64,000 nucleotides of DNA from Parapedobacter koreensis (GCF_900109365.1 NZ_FNZR01000008.1:124001-188000); one strand, 5' to 3'; shown: positions 27,291-36,980, counted from the stretch's first letter. The notes: generated by a model from the sequence alone, not told the origin. Numbers and translations: made by a program.

Positions 27291-28526
27291 ATGGGAACTC
27301 ATAGTCATCATCACGATTATAACTTTAGCGAGCAATTTACGTTTACGGCGAAGGCGAGGATATTGAGTTTGATCGCCCTTGCGGTAGGCATAGTGGCCGT
27401 AGCCTTGGGCTTGCTCTCCAGTGAACACATCATCGTGGAACGTACATACGCCAATTTGTTGCTGATGGGGTATTATTTCACATGCGTGTGTGCTGCAGGT
27501 GGATTCTTTTTAGCCTTACAATTCGTTACACAGGCGGGTTGGTCTTCCGGTATGATTCGGATTCCACAAGCGATGGCCAGTGTATTGCCTATTGCATCGA
27601 TAATCCTGCTGGTTATTACAGCAACGGGATTGTTTTCGCACAACTTGTACCATCATTGGTATGCCGAAGGACTTACCGATCCGGAAAGCTCCCATTATGA
27701 TGCATTGGTGGCTGGAAAATCCGCGTTTTTGAATGCACCAGGCTTTTTATTGCGTCAGGTTGTATTTATGGGTGCTTATAGCACGTGCGCTTGGTTGCTG
27801 GCAAAGTACTCGTATAACGAAGACCTCCATGGCGGCCTTAATTCCTATAAGAAGAGCTTCAAATTGTCGGCGCTGTTTTTAGTGATATTTGGCTTCACAA
27901 CGCCCATTTGGTCGTTTGATACCGTGATGTCATTAGAAGCTCACTGGTTTTCGACCATGTTTGGTTGGTACAATTTTGCTGCCATGTGGGTAAGTGGTTT
28001 ATGCGTGATTACATTAATCCTGATTTTGTTGAAAAAATCTGGCTACCTGGCTTGGGTGAATGAAAATCACCTGCACGATTTGGGAAAACTGATTTTTGGT
28101 TTTTCCATCTTTTGGACGTATGTTTGGTTTGCACAGTTCATGTTGATTTGGTATGCCAACATCCCTGAAGAAACAGTGTATTTTTATAAGCGTTGGGAGC
28201 CTGAGTATAAACCCTGGTTTTGGGTCAATCTGTTTATCAATTTTGTTGTGCCTATCCTGGCCTTGATGGATAGGGATGCTAAACGGAAGATGAATAGCCT
28301 GATGGCTGTCTGTATCGTGCTGCTGTTGGGGCATTGGTTAGATTATTACATCATGATTATGCCCGGTACAGTGGAGTTGCACCGGGGCTTCGGTTGGATA
28401 GAAATTGGTACGGCGCTGGGATTTGTAGGGCTTTTCTCTTTCTTGGTGCTCAGCAAATTGAGTCGGCATGCGTTGGCACCGGCCAAGCATCCTTTTTTGG
28501 AAGAAAGCTTGCACCACCAGATTTGA
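27291..28526 (+). CDS. actF: Alternative complex III subunit ActF, NrfD-like membrane protein
   Basis: Second NrfD/PsrC-family subunit, 411 residues, about ten transmembrane helices. It begins with a His-rich cytoplasmic tail (MGTHSHHHDYNF). Hydrophobic helices include ILSLIALAVGIVAVALGLLS and SALFLVIFGFTTPIWSFD. In the family, ActC binds quinol and ActF is its paralogous partner, possibly in proton movement. It starts 20 bases after actE. It is followed by 75 bases before coxB with no strong terminator, so read-through is likely. Confidence 0.93.
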   Translation: MGTHSHHHDYNFSEQFTFTAKARILSLIALAVGIVAVALGLLSSEHIIVERTYANLLLMGYYFTCVCAAGGFFLALQFVTQAGWSSGMIRIPQAMASVLPIASIILLVITATGLFSHNLYHHWYAEGLTDPESSHYDALVAGKSAFLNAPGFLLRQVVFMGAYSTCAWLLAKYSYNEDLHGGLNSYKKSFKLSALFLVIFGFTTPIWSFDTVMSLEAHWFSTMFGWYNFAAMWVSGLCVITLILILLKKSGYLAWVNENHLHDLGKLIFGFSIFWTYVWFAQFMLIWYANIPEETVYFYKRWEPEYKPWFWVNLFINFVVPILALMDRDAKRKMNSLMAVCIVLLLGHWLDYYIMIMPGTVELHRGFGWIEIGTALGFVGLFSFLVLSKLSRHALAPAKHPFLEESLHHQI

Positions 28527-28601
28527 TATACGAGATTTGAAGGCTGGATAGGGCAGGCCGACGTTAAAATATAGAAACACGGACAATCGTTATAAATAGA
28601 G

Positions 28602-29945
28602 ATGGGCTTTATAAAAAATAGTAATCTTAAGATAGTTTTTTTACTGACGCTGGTGATAAGTATATCATTGCCGGTTACGGTGGCGTTCGCACAGCAAGCA
28701 GACACTTCCAGCCAGGTTACAGACACAGCAGCTACAGTTGGCGATGTGGCTGTACCTGCCGATACGTCGGCTGCTTCTGATACCACTGCCGTAGCAACAG
28801 ACTCGGTAGCTGCGACAAGCAGTGTCGGCGCTACCCCTACAGCGACAACTCAAGAAGAGGGCAAAGTGAGCCTCGACCCGCAGGTATATACCAATTTCTT
28901 TTACTACCTGCTAATTGTGTTCTTGGTTTGTGTGTTGGTGGCGGTAGTAGGTAAAATCGTGCAAGTCTATGAATTGACCCGTCGGATGAATGGGCGTGAT
29001 ACGACTTATTACTTATATAATTTGCATGCCAATTTATTTTTGGTGTGCTTGGTAGTGGGCCTTTACGGGGTGTATTGGTCTTATGCGCATCATGGTGCGC
29101 AATCCATGAGGGATGCGGCCACTGAGCATGGCGTACGTATAGACACCATGTTTATGATTACAACCGTGATTACGACTATCGTGTTGGTGCTTACCCACAT
29201 TGGTCTGTTTGGTTTTGCTTTCAAATACCGGGCAACACCCAGCAGGAAGGCCTACTTTTATCCGCATAACAACACGATTGAAAAAGTTTGGACCATCGTG
29301 CCTGCCGTCGTATTGACTGTGTTGGTATTGTTTGGGTTCTTTACATGGCGGAGCATAACCAATGTGTCCGAAGAGGATCAGAAGAATGCACTGCATATTG
29401 AGGTGATTGGTGAGCAGTTTGCGTGGACCGTGCGTTATCCGGGGCGTGATGGCCAAATTGGGGAGCGTAATTATCGGCTGACCACCCCACTGAACAGCCT
29501 TGGAATTGATTTCAATGACAAGACCGCTTGGGATGACCAATTGGGCGGTGAAATCGTGCTTCCGGTAAATAAACCTGTTCGTGTCCAAATCAGTTCGAAG
29601 GATATCTTGCACAGTTTTTATATTCCGGATTTCCGGGTGCAGATGAATGCTGTACCGGGTATGAAGACCTACTTCCAGTTTACACCTACCGTGACAACCG
29701 AAGAAATGCGCGATAAATTGGGCGATTACAATTATAATTTTGTGATGTTATGCGCCAAGATATGTGGCGGTGGACACTATAATATGCAGAAGACTGTACG
29801 GGTGGTGACCGAAGAGGAATACCAAGCTTGGCTCAATGAGCAGCCGTATTTCTTTACGGAGGATTTGCGAAAAGAATTTCAGGCCTCACAGGTGTCATCG
29901 GAGGAAGAAGTTGCGGAGAAGAAATTATTGGCTAATGCCAACTAA
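28602..29945 (+). CDS. coxB: Cytochrome c oxidase subunit II
   Basis: Subunit carrying the CuA electron entry site. The 447-residue protein is longer than typical. After a signal peptide (ending VAFAQQ) comes an Ala/Thr/Asp-rich linker of about 60 residues, then four hydrophobic segments instead of the usual two (FLVCVLVAVVGKI, LFLVCLVVGLYGVYW, ITTIVLVLTHIGLFGF, VPAVVLTVLVLFGFF). The cupredoxin domain follows, with EQFAWTVRYPG, a ligand His in ILHSFYIPDF, and CAKICGGGHYNM giving the two Cys, His and Met of CuA. There is no fused cytochrome c domain, so it is an aa3 rather than a caa3 type subunit. Confidence 0.95.
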   Translation: MGFIKNSNLKIVFLLTLVISISLPVTVAFAQQADTSSQVTDTAATVGDVAVPADTSAASDTTAVATDSVAATSSVGATPTATTQEEGKVSLDPQVYTNFFYYLLIVFLVCVLVAVVGKIVQVYELTRRMNGRDTTYYLYNLHANLFLVCLVVGLYGVYWSYAHHGAQSMRDAATEHGVRIDTMFMITTVITTIVLVLTHIGLFGFAFKYRATPSRKAYFYPHNNTIEKVWTIVPAVVLTVLVLFGFFTWRSITNVSEEDQKNALHIEVIGEQFAWTVRYPGRDGQIGERNYRLTTPLNSLGIDFNDKTAWDDQLGGEIVLPVNKPVRVQISSKDILHSFYIPDFRVQMNAVPGMKTYFQFTPTVTTEEMRDKLGDYNYNFVMLCAKICGGGHYNMQKTVRVVTEEEYQAWLNEQPYFFTEDLRKEFQASQVSSEEEVAEKKLLANAN

Positions 29946-29974
29946 GTTAGAAAAATAACGTATTAATCACAGAT

Positions 29975-31867
29975 ATGTCAACAATAGCAAACGCAGGCAC
30001 TCATAGCGTGGATCATCACGGTGATCATGGCCATCACCATGAATCGTTTTGGACTAAATATGTGTTTAGCCAAGACCACAAAATGATTGCTAAGCAATTT
30101 TTGATTACCGGTATTATCATGGCCGTTGTGGCCATGCTGTTGTCCATTTTGTTCAGGATTCAATTGGCTTGGCCCGACAAGGAATTTCCGATTTTGGAAG
30201 TTTTCTTGGGAAAATGGGCCGAGGGCGGACGCATCAATCCAGAGTTTTTTCTGGCATTGGTGACGATACACGGAACCATCATGGTATTCTTCGTGCTTAC
30301 GGCCGGACTTAGCGGTACGTTTGCTAACCTGCTGATTCCCTATCAGCTGGGTGCACGGGATATGGCTTCACCCTTCATGAACATGCTTTCATATTGGTTT
30401 TTCTTTGTGGCATGTATCATCATGATCGCTTCGTTCTTTGTAGAAAGTGGTCCTGCAAGTGCCGGTTGGACGATTTATCCACCGCTTTCCGCAGTGCCCA
30501 AGGCAATCAGTGGTTCTGCTACGGGTATGACCTTGTGGCTGATCAGTATGACGCTGTTCATTGCATCACAGGTATTGGGTGGTACCAACTATATCAGTAC
30601 CGTGCTGAACATGCGTACCAAAGGGATGGATCTCTGGAAAATGCCGTTGACGATATGGGCGTTGTTCCTTACTGCTATTGTCGGTTTGCTGTCATTTCCA
30701 GTATTGGTATCTGCCGTTGTATTGCTGATCTTCGATCGGAGTTTCGGCACAAGCTTTTATTTATCGGATTTGGTGGTTCAAGGCCAGATTTTACCAAACG
30801 AAGGGGGTAGCCCTATCTTATTCCAGCACTTGTTTTGGTTCTTGGGGCACCCCGAGGTATACATCGTATTGATGCCTGCACTTGGTTTGACATCCGAAGT
30901 CATTTCTACCAACTCACGTAAACCGATATTTGGTTATCATGCGATGGTATATTCGTTGATAGGTATTACCATCTTGTCCTTCATCGTTTGGGGACACCAC
31001 ATGTTCGTCACCGGAATGAATCCCTTCTTAGGTGGTGTATTCATGATTACGACGTTGATTATTGCGGTACCCTCCGCGGTTAAGGTATTTAACTACTTGG
31101 CTACGCTTTGGCGCGGCAATATCCGGTTTACGCCGGCCATGCTGTTTGCCATCGGGATGGTATCGTTCTTTATTTCCGGTGGTCTTACAGGGATTTATTT
31201 AGGTAACTCAGCGCTGGATATCAGCTTGCATGATACGTATTTCGTGGTAGCCCACTTTCACTTAGTAATGGGGTCGGCGTCGATATTTGGTATGTTGTGC
31301 GGGGTTTATCATTGGTTTCCGAAGCTATTCGGACGCATGATGAATGAGAAATTGGGATACCTGCACTTTTGGCTGACCTTCATTGGTGCTTACTTGGTGT
31401 TTTTCCCCATGCACTTTATGGGCATTGATGGGGTTCCACGTCGGTATTATGCATTCACGGAATTTCCGTTCATGGAAAAATGGATTTCGGTAAACGTATT
31501 TGTTACCTGGGCTGCTATCGTTGCCGCCGTGGGGCAACTGGCCTTTATCTGGAATTTCTTTTCATCGATTTGGTCTGGCAAGCGCGCTACCCAGAATCCT
31601 TGGGGTTCCAATACGTTGGAATGGACAACTCCCGTGGAGCATATTCATGGCAACTGGCCGGGTGAGATACCAACGGTTTACCGTTGGCCATATGACTATA
31701 GTAAGCCGGGACATCATGAAGATTTTATCCCGCAAACGGTTCCTTTTTCGGAAACAATGAGCTCGAATTTACCGCATGATTTCGAAGGGAACGCGGAGGC
31801 CGAGCGCATCCAACGGGAGTGGGAATTGGCCAATAATAATCCACAGACCGAGAAGGAGACAGAGTGA
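29975..31867 (+). CDS. coxA: Cytochrome c oxidase subunit I
   Basis: Catalytic haem-copper subunit that reduces oxygen to water and pumps protons, 630 residues. The A1-type signature GHPEVY carries the proton-channel Glu, a CuB His and the cross-linked Tyr. Other CuB ligands are in VWGHHMFVTGM, and haem ligands in AHFHLVMGS. D-channel residues appear as GARDM and FMNMLSY; the K-channel Thr/Ser region (LTSEVISTNSRKP) is present. The N-terminus is His-rich. It starts 29 bases after coxB. Confidence 0.97.
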   Translation: MSTIANAGTHSVDHHGDHGHHHESFWTKYVFSQDHKMIAKQFLITGIIMAVVAMLLSILFRIQLAWPDKEFPILEVFLGKWAEGGRINPEFFLALVTIHGTIMVFFVLTAGLSGTFANLLIPYQLGARDMASPFMNMLSYWFFFVACIIMIASFFVESGPASAGWTIYPPLSAVPKAISGSATGMTLWLISMTLFIASQVLGGTNYISTVLNMRTKGMDLWKMPLTIWALFLTAIVGLLSFPVLVSAVVLLIFDRSFGTSFYLSDLVVQGQILPNEGGSPILFQHLFWFLGHPEVYIVLMPALGLTSEVISTNSRKPIFGYHAMVYSLIGITILSFIVWGHHMFVTGMNPFLGGVFMITTLIIAVPSAVKVFNYLATLWRGNIRFTPAMLFAIGMVSFFISGGLTGIYLGNSALDISLHDTYFVVAHFHLVMGSASIFGMLCGVYHWFPKLFGRMMNEKLGYLHFWLTFIGAYLVFFPMHFMGIDGVPRRYYAFTEFPFMEKWISVNVFVTWAAIVAAVGQLAFIWNFFSSIWSGKRATQNPWGSNTLEWTTPVEHIHGNWPGEIPTVYRWPYDYSKPGHHEDFIPQTVPFSETMSSNLPHDFEGNAEAERIQREWELANNNPQTEKETE

Positions 31868-31873
31868 TAGGAC

Positions 31874-32926
31874 ATGCTTCCACCTGCTGAAAAAAGATTT
31901 TTATTGATCAACAAAATTACGATAGTATCGTTGTTTGTGTTGATTCTCGCAGGTGGGGTAGTACGAAGTACGGGATCTGGAATGGGGTGTCCCGATTGGC
32001 CGAAGTGTTTTGATCGGTTGATACCACCTACAGAAGTTTCCCAGTTGCCGGAAGGGTACGAGGAAAAGTATATTGCGGGAAGGCAAAAAAAAAATGAGCG
32101 GTTTGCGGGGATGCTGGATCGGTTTGGCAATAATGAGCTGGCCGATCGTATACGAAACGACGAGAGCATCCTCCAACATGAACCATTCAATGCGGCGAAA
32201 ACGTGGACAGAGTATATCAACCGATTGGTTGGGGCAATTACAGGGTTTTTGCTTTTACTTTGTGCCATTTTTTCCTTTACGTTCTTTAAAACGAAGAAGT
32301 CCATTTTTATTTGGAGTGTGATCAATGTAGTGGCCGTCGGTTACCAGGCCTGGTTGGGTTCGATTGTCGTCTCTACCAATTTGATGCCTTGGATTATTAC
32401 GGTGCATATGCTGTTGGCGTTGGTCATCGTAGGGATTAGTATTTATACGTATTTCAAGGCCCGGTCATTGCGCGATAAGGACCTGCTCATCAATCACACG
32501 TCGAGTGGGATAAAAGTGCTGGCGGCATGTTCGCTCCTGTTGATTATTGTTCAGGTGGCGATAGGTACAGGGGTACGGGAGGAAATAGACTTGGTTTCGG
32601 CTTCAGGCCATCTACTTGGCCGAGGTGAATGGCTGGAACAAGTCGGGCAGGTGTTTGATATACACCGTAGCTTGGGGGTGGTCTCCGCGGTAGTGATCGT
32701 GTTCTTGTTTTTCGTGGTACGCTCGCGGTTTGCCCCGAGTAGCCACCAAAGCAGGTTTACAAACGTACTCCTGCTCTTGTTGGCATTACAGATTGGAACG
32801 GCCGTATTATTGGCTTATTTTGATATTCCGCCGTATGCGCAGACGGCACATTTGGTGCTGGCGAGCTTGTTGTTTGGCAATCAGTATTATTTGATGCTGT
32901 TGCTTGGAAAAGTGGCTTGGAAGTGA
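31874..32926 (+). CDS. ctaA: Haem A synthase (COX15/CtaA)
   Basis: Oxidises the haem O methyl group to the formyl of haem A for the adjacent oxidase. The 350-residue membrane protein has about eight helices. Conserved features: GSGMGCPDWPKCF near residue 35 with the extracellular Cys pair, EYINRLVGA with Glu/Arg, and haem-ligand His residues in TVHMLLALV, DIHRSLGVV and TAHLVLASL. It starts 6 bases after coxA; tight spacing indicates one operon. Confidence 0.94.
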   Translation: MLPPAEKRFLLINKITIVSLFVLILAGGVVRSTGSGMGCPDWPKCFDRLIPPTEVSQLPEGYEEKYIAGRQKKNERFAGMLDRFGNNELADRIRNDESILQHEPFNAAKTWTEYINRLVGAITGFLLLLCAIFSFTFFKTKKSIFIWSVINVVAVGYQAWLGSIVVSTNLMPWIITVHMLLALVIVGISIYTYFKARSLRDKDLLINHTSSGIKVLAACSLLLIIVQVAIGTGVREEIDLVSASGHLLGRGEWLEQVGQVFDIHRSLGVVSAVVIVFLFFVVRSRFAPSSHQSRFTNVLLLLLALQIGTAVLLAYFDIPPYAQTAHLVLASLLFGNQYYLMLLLGKVAWK

Positions 32927-32956
32927 ATTGATTGATATATTAGAAAAGTTTAGTTG

Positions 32957-33949
32957 ATGAAGATAGCTGAGCGTGATATGCAAGCCAAAAGGATGGCTAG
33001 TGGCGACGTGGCCGTGCAGAAGCGCGGCAAGGGGGAGCTTGCCGAAGTGATGCAATTTGTGGCTGATTTTAAACAATTGGTCAAAATCCGCTTGACCATG
33101 ACTGTGGTCTTCTCTGCTTCCATTGCTTTTTTAATTGGCAGCAAGCAGCAGGGAGATATCAATTGGATAAATTGGTTGATTCTTACGTTTGGTGGTTTTT
33201 TGGTTACGGGTTCCGCCAATGGGTTCAATGAGATTATTGAGCGGGATTTGGATAAATTGATGAAGCGGACCGCTGATAGGCCTATCCCTTCGGGCCGCAT
33301 GACTACGGGGCAGGCGCTCGTATTGAGCCTGATCATGGGGATTGCCGGTACTTATACATTGGTCTCGCTGAATTTTATCGCCGGGCTTTTGTCTGTTTTT
33401 TCGATCGTACTTTATGCATTTATCTATACACCGCTGAAACGGAAGTCCCCGATAGCCGTATTTGTTGGTGCATTTCCAGGGGCATTGCCACCGTTGATTG
33501 GCTATTATGCCGCCTTTAGCCAGAATGATTTGGCTGCCTACAGCCAGTACAATGCCGGAGCAATCGTCATGATACCATTGGTGTTGTTTTTCATCCAGTT
33601 TGTATGGCAATTCCCTCACTTCTGGAGTATCGCGTGGGTGCTTGACGAGGACTACAAACGTGCCGGTTTTAGGCTATTGCCCACGATGAAGCGCGATAAA
33701 TTATCTGCATTTATGGTGCTTTTTTCGACACTGCTCATGTTCCCTGTAAGCTTATTGCCCTATTATTTCGGGTTTGGGGGCATTGTGGTTTCGATAGCCT
33801 CCATTGCTGGTGCACTGCTATTTAGTTGGTACGGGTTGAAATTTTTTCTGAAACGTGACCTCGCTTCGGCACGGCGGGTGATGTTTACGTCTTTTTTTTA
33901 TTTGCCACTCATCCAGTTGATACTGCTGTTTGATTTTAATGCCTTATGA
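32957..33949 (+). CDS. ctaB: Protohaem IX farnesyltransferase (haem O synthase)
   Basis: UbiA-family prenyltransferase that adds farnesyl to protohaem, the step before CtaA. I use ATG 32957 rather than the TTG three bases earlier; 330 residues. The first Asp-rich motif lies in NEIIERDLDKLMKRTADRP, the second in DEDYKRAGFRLLP. About nine membrane helices are visible. The N-terminal 30 residues are polar and longer than usual. The stop overlaps the next start by 4 bases (ATGA). Confidence 0.95.
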   Translation: MKIAERDMQAKRMASGDVAVQKRGKGELAEVMQFVADFKQLVKIRLTMTVVFSASIAFLIGSKQQGDINWINWLILTFGGFLVTGSANGFNEIIERDLDKLMKRTADRPIPSGRMTTGQALVLSLIMGIAGTYTLVSLNFIAGLLSVFSIVLYAFIYTPLKRKSPIAVFVGAFPGALPPLIGYYAAFSQNDLAAYSQYNAGAIVMIPLVLFFIQFVWQFPHFWSIAWVLDEDYKRAGFRLLPTMKRDKLSAFMVLFSTLLMFPVSLLPYYFGFGGIVVSIASIAGALLFSWYGLKFFLKRDLASARRVMFTSFFYLPLIQLILLFDFNAL

Positions 33950-34536
33950 TAGCCATGGCCAAATATACGCAAGATAAAGAGGAGCTGACCCAGCAGAAGG
34001 CGAAGAAATTCAACCTTTGGCTGGGAATGATCGGGATGTTCATGATGTTTGCAGCTCTTTCCAGCGGTTTTATTGTTTATACAGCCGGCGGGATAGATAG
34101 GGGTATCAAGACCATATTGCCCGAGGCATTTGTCTATAGCACGATTTTGATTGTCGTGAGCAGCGTGACGATACAATTGGCTTATAATGCGGCGAGGAGA
34201 ACGTTGTTCGATAAGCAGAAATTATTACTGGCAGTCACCATTTTATTGGGCGTCGGTTTTTTTTTCATGCAGGTTTATGCATGGGGGGTGTTGACTGCCC
34301 GGGGTGTGGTATTTGTCAACAGCAATGCATCACAGTCATTTATCTATGTGTTTACCGGTATGCACCTTGCGCATATCATTGCCGGTATCCTGGTATTAGT
34401 ACGAGCTTTGGTGGGGCGTATTCGCAATATTCCCCAGGTGAATAATGTCTTCCGGATGGATTTGGCCGCGTTGTTTTGGCATTTTCTGGGCTTTTTGTGG
34501 ATTTATATTTATGTTTTTTTACTTTTGAATCAATAA
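33946..34536 (+). CDS. Cytochrome c oxidase subunit III, first copy
   Basis: A 196-residue heme-copper oxidase subunit III family protein with about five helices. It opens with the subunit III-like LWLGMIGMFMMFAALSSGFI, and the helix with FTGMHLAHIIAGILVLV carries the conserved His. ATG 33946 overlaps ctaB by 4 bases; ATG 33955 is the alternative. It is directly followed by a second, longer subunit III gene, an arrangement known from other Bacteroidota. Which of the two sits in the mature oxidase cannot be told from sequence. Confidence 0.9.
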   Translation: MIAMAKYTQDKEELTQQKAKKFNLWLGMIGMFMMFAALSSGFIVYTAGGIDRGIKTILPEAFVYSTILIVVSSVTIQLAYNAARRTLFDKQKLLLAVTILLGVGFFFMQVYAWGVLTARGVVFVNSNASQSFIYVFTGMHLAHIIAGILVLVRALVGRIRNIPQVNNVFRMDLAALFWHFLGFLWIYIYVFLLLNQ

Positions 34537-34545
34537 CACTGAACA

Positions 34546-35274
34546 ATGAGTACAACTGTAACGGAATTGGATAAGGTAAAAACCGGACGCTGGAACGGGG
34601 GCCGATCGCCTTTCAATGTGGAGTATGGTAAGATCATGATGTGGTTTTTCCTTACTTCGGATGCTTTTACATTTTCCGCCTTCCTGATTTATTATGGGAC
34701 ACAGCGTTTTGCCCACCTTACATGGCCGGATCCGGATAAGGTATTCCAATCTATTCCGATGGTGGCCGATCACGGATACCCGCTGGTGTTTGTGGGTATT
34801 ATGACCTTTATCCTCATCATGAGTTCGGTGACGATGGTGCTCGCAGTAGAAGCAGGACACCGCAATTCGAAAAAGGAAGTGGTCAATTGGATGATTGCTA
34901 CGATTATCGGTGGTCTGATGTTCGTAGGGTGCCAGGCCATGGAATGGACACACTTGCACCACGAAGGCTTTTGGTGGGGTAGTATTCCTTACCAAGAAGG
35001 CGTTTCTCCCGAAGTCACCCTTGCGCCCTTTTTCTCCAGGGAGATCTCCGAAGTGTCGGCTTTGCAATTTGCTAATCTCTTCTTTACCATAACCGGATTC
35101 CATGGGTTTCACGTCTCTGTTGGGATACTGTTGAACATCATTGTGCTGGGCATGGTATTGGCCAATACGTTTGAACGTCGTGGTTCTTACCTCATGGTGG
35201 AAAAAGTAGGGCTTTATTGGCACTTTGTGGATTTGGTATGGGTGTTTGTATTTACATTCTTTTATTTGGTATAA
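34546..35274 (+). CDS. Cytochrome c oxidase subunit III, second copy
   Basis: A 242-residue subunit III family protein. Visible features: the first helix motif WFFLTSDAFTFSAFLIYYG, ATIIGGLMFVGCQAMEW with the family Gln/Glu pair, TGFHGFHVSVGILLN, and a final helix with YWHFVDLVWVFVF, a strong subunit III signature. An extramembrane loop of about 40 residues (WWGSIPYQEG) lies mid-protein. It starts 9 bases after the first copy and belongs to the oxidase operon. Confidence 0.93.
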   Translation: MSTTVTELDKVKTGRWNGGRSPFNVEYGKIMMWFFLTSDAFTFSAFLIYYGTQRFAHLTWPDPDKVFQSIPMVADHGYPLVFVGIMTFILIMSSVTMVLAVEAGHRNSKKEVVNWMIATIIGGLMFVGCQAMEWTHLHHEGFWWGSIPYQEGVSPEVTLAPFFSREISEVSALQFANLFFTITGFHGFHVSVGILLNIIVLGMVLANTFERRGSYLMVEKVGLYWHFVDLVWVFVFTFFYLV

Positions 35275-35300
35275 TCAATAATTAAACGCAATATTAAGCT

Positions 35301-35681
35301 ATGGCTTCTCAACATCACGATCATGCGGTAGGACATGAAGACGGGCAGCACCATGAAGGTATGTCCAAAGGCAAGATTTGGCGCGTATTTTTCTACCTCT
35401 TAGCCATCACAGCATTGGAATTTTTTATCGCCTTGGTGTTGGTACACGGTGGGGTGGTTTCCAAGGGGCTGGGCGTGAATATGGTATATATAGCCCTTAC
35501 GTTGCTTAAAGCCTATTACATTGTGGCTTATTTCATGCACCTCAAGTTTGAGACATTCGGATTGATCATGTCCATTACTGTCGTGTTTCTGTTTATCATC
35601 TACTTCATCGCATTGATGCTTACAGAAGGAACGTATATGAAGGGGCATTTTAACCCGTTCCCCTTTTGGCCAAATAGTTAA
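35301..35681 (+). CDS. Cytochrome c oxidase subunit IV-like protein
   Basis: A small (126-residue) membrane subunit with a His-rich N-terminus (HHDHAVGHEDGQHHEG) and three helices, including FFYLLAITALEFFIALVLV and VYIALTLLKAYYIVAYFMHL, the latter typical of the prokaryotic COX4/CyoD-like family. It stabilises the oxidase; it has no cofactor. Its stop overlaps the sco start by 1 base. Confidence 0.9.
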   Translation: MASQHHDHAVGHEDGQHHEGMSKGKIWRVFFYLLAITALEFFIALVLVHGGVVSKGLGVNMVYIALTLLKAYYIVAYFMHLKFETFGLIMSITVVFLFIIYFIALMLTEGTYMKGHFNPFPFWPNS

Positions 35682-36397
35682 TGAATACCGTCAAGCGAAA
35701 AAGCGGTGGCTTAAAGAAATTGATAATCCTGGCAGCTATTTTGATATTGCCAGGATTTTTATATTATCTACTGGAGAAAAAAGGCGAAAACCGGTATAAA
35801 ACATTGCCGATTTATGGAGAGAAAGTGCTGACAGGCACATCCAGTAGGCGGATGGGGAAAGAAATCCCCGATACGTTGTTCCATCATATCCCACCGTTTT
35901 CACTGGTGAATCAGCAAGCGAAGGAGATACCTGTATTAGCCAATGACTCTACGGTAGTGGTTGTCAATTTTTTCTATAGCCGTTGTGCATCGTTTTGTGC
36001 ACAGATGAATGATGAAATGAACCGGGTGGCAGAACGGTTTGCAAACAATGAGCTGGTCAACTTTTATACCATTACCGTTGATACGCTGTATGACACACCG
36101 GAAGTACTGCGGGAATATGCAAAGGGATATCAGCCGGAGACAAAAAAATGGCATTTCCTTACCGCGGGTAAGGATGATGTATTCCATATTGCTCGCAATG
36201 GTTTTCTGGTGGATGCTGTACAGGATACGACCAAAGCAGCCAGCTTTATCCACAGTGCTTCGCTGATCCTTGTGGATTCACAGCGGCGTATCCGGGGGTA
36301 TTATGACGCTAGTCAGAAAAAGGAAGTAGATCGGCTGATCGATGAGGTCAAGCTGTTATTGGTAGAAGAAATTCGGGAAAAGAGCCCGTATAAATGA
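35681..36397 (+). CDS. SCO1/SenC-family copper chaperone
   Basis: Thioredoxin-fold protein for CuA assembly in subunit II, 238 residues. An N-terminal membrane anchor (KLIILAAILILPGFLYYL) precedes the periplasmic domain. The copper-binding CxxxC is in YSRCASFCAQM, and the third ligand His is in FIHSASLILVD. It is the last clearly oxidase-related gene of the operon. Confidence 0.93.
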   Translation: MNTVKRKSGGLKKLIILAAILILPGFLYYLLEKKGENRYKTLPIYGEKVLTGTSSRRMGKEIPDTLFHHIPPFSLVNQQAKEIPVLANDSTVVVVNFFYSRCASFCAQMNDEMNRVAERFANNELVNFYTITVDTLYDTPEVLREYAKGYQPETKKWHFLTAGKDDVFHIARNGFLVDAVQDTTKAASFIHSASLILVDSQRRIRGYYDASQKKEVDRLIDEVKLLLVEEIREKSPYK

Positions 36398-36422
36398 GGT
36401 TGGATTTTACATTTTTGTAGTT

Positions 36423-36962
36423 ATGGAACAGGTGCTTGAGAAACGATATAACAAGTGGATCGTTATTTTGTCTGTGGCTATCCCGGTGGCTGTAGCCATT
36501 CTGTTTGGTGTTAATTTGCGTGATTTGGGTTATGATGTGAGGCCGCTCACATTCTTGCCGCCCATCTATGCAACGATCAACGGCGTGACAGCGGTATTGC
36601 TGGTGTGGGCCGTCGTTGCCATCCGCGGGGGCAATCGTAGACTGCACGAAGCCTTGGTGAAGATTTGCATCGGCTGTTCGGTCGCATTTTTGGTGATGTA
36701 CGTTGCTTACCACATGACCTCCGAGTCCACACCGTATGGTGGGGAAGGGGTTATCCGCTATGTGTATTTCTTTATCCTGATTACCCATATTTTATTATCT
36801 ATTATTATTATCCCGTTTGTATTGGTCACCTATGTGCGGGGGTTGTCTGGCAATTTCGCCAAACACCGCAAGCTGGCGAAGATTACATTCCCGCTTTGGC
36901 TCTATGTAGCCGTCACTGGCGTGGTCGTGTACCTGATGATATCGCCGTATTACGGAGGTTAA
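36423..36962 (+). CDS. DUF420 membrane protein, oxidase-associated
   Basis: A 179-residue protein with five probable helices, including VILSVAIPVAVAILFGVN and FFILITHILLSIIIIPFVLV. The pattern of conserved His (VAYHMTSESTPYGG, ITHILLS, KHRKLAK) fits DUF420, a family often beside oxidase genes with a proposed role in assembly. TACATTTT (36406-36413) could serve as an internal -7 box only about 10 bases from the ATG. The biochemical role is not known. Confidence 0.85.
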   Translation: MEQVLEKRYNKWIVILSVAIPVAVAILFGVNLRDLGYDVRPLTFLPPIYATINGVTAVLLVWAVVAIRGGNRRLHEALVKICIGCSVAFLVMYVAYHMTSESTPYGGEGVIRYVYFFILITHILLSIIIIPFVLVTYVRGLSGNFAKHRKLAKITFPLWLYVAVTGVVVYLMISPYYGG

Positions 36963-36980
36963 CGGGGATGGAAAATTCCG

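Noticed and set aside
28602-28900. Ala/Thr-rich segment of subunit II as a frameshift or repeat expansion
   Set aside because: The frame is continuous into the conserved oxidase domain, and the segment follows a proper signal peptide; it reads as a linker.
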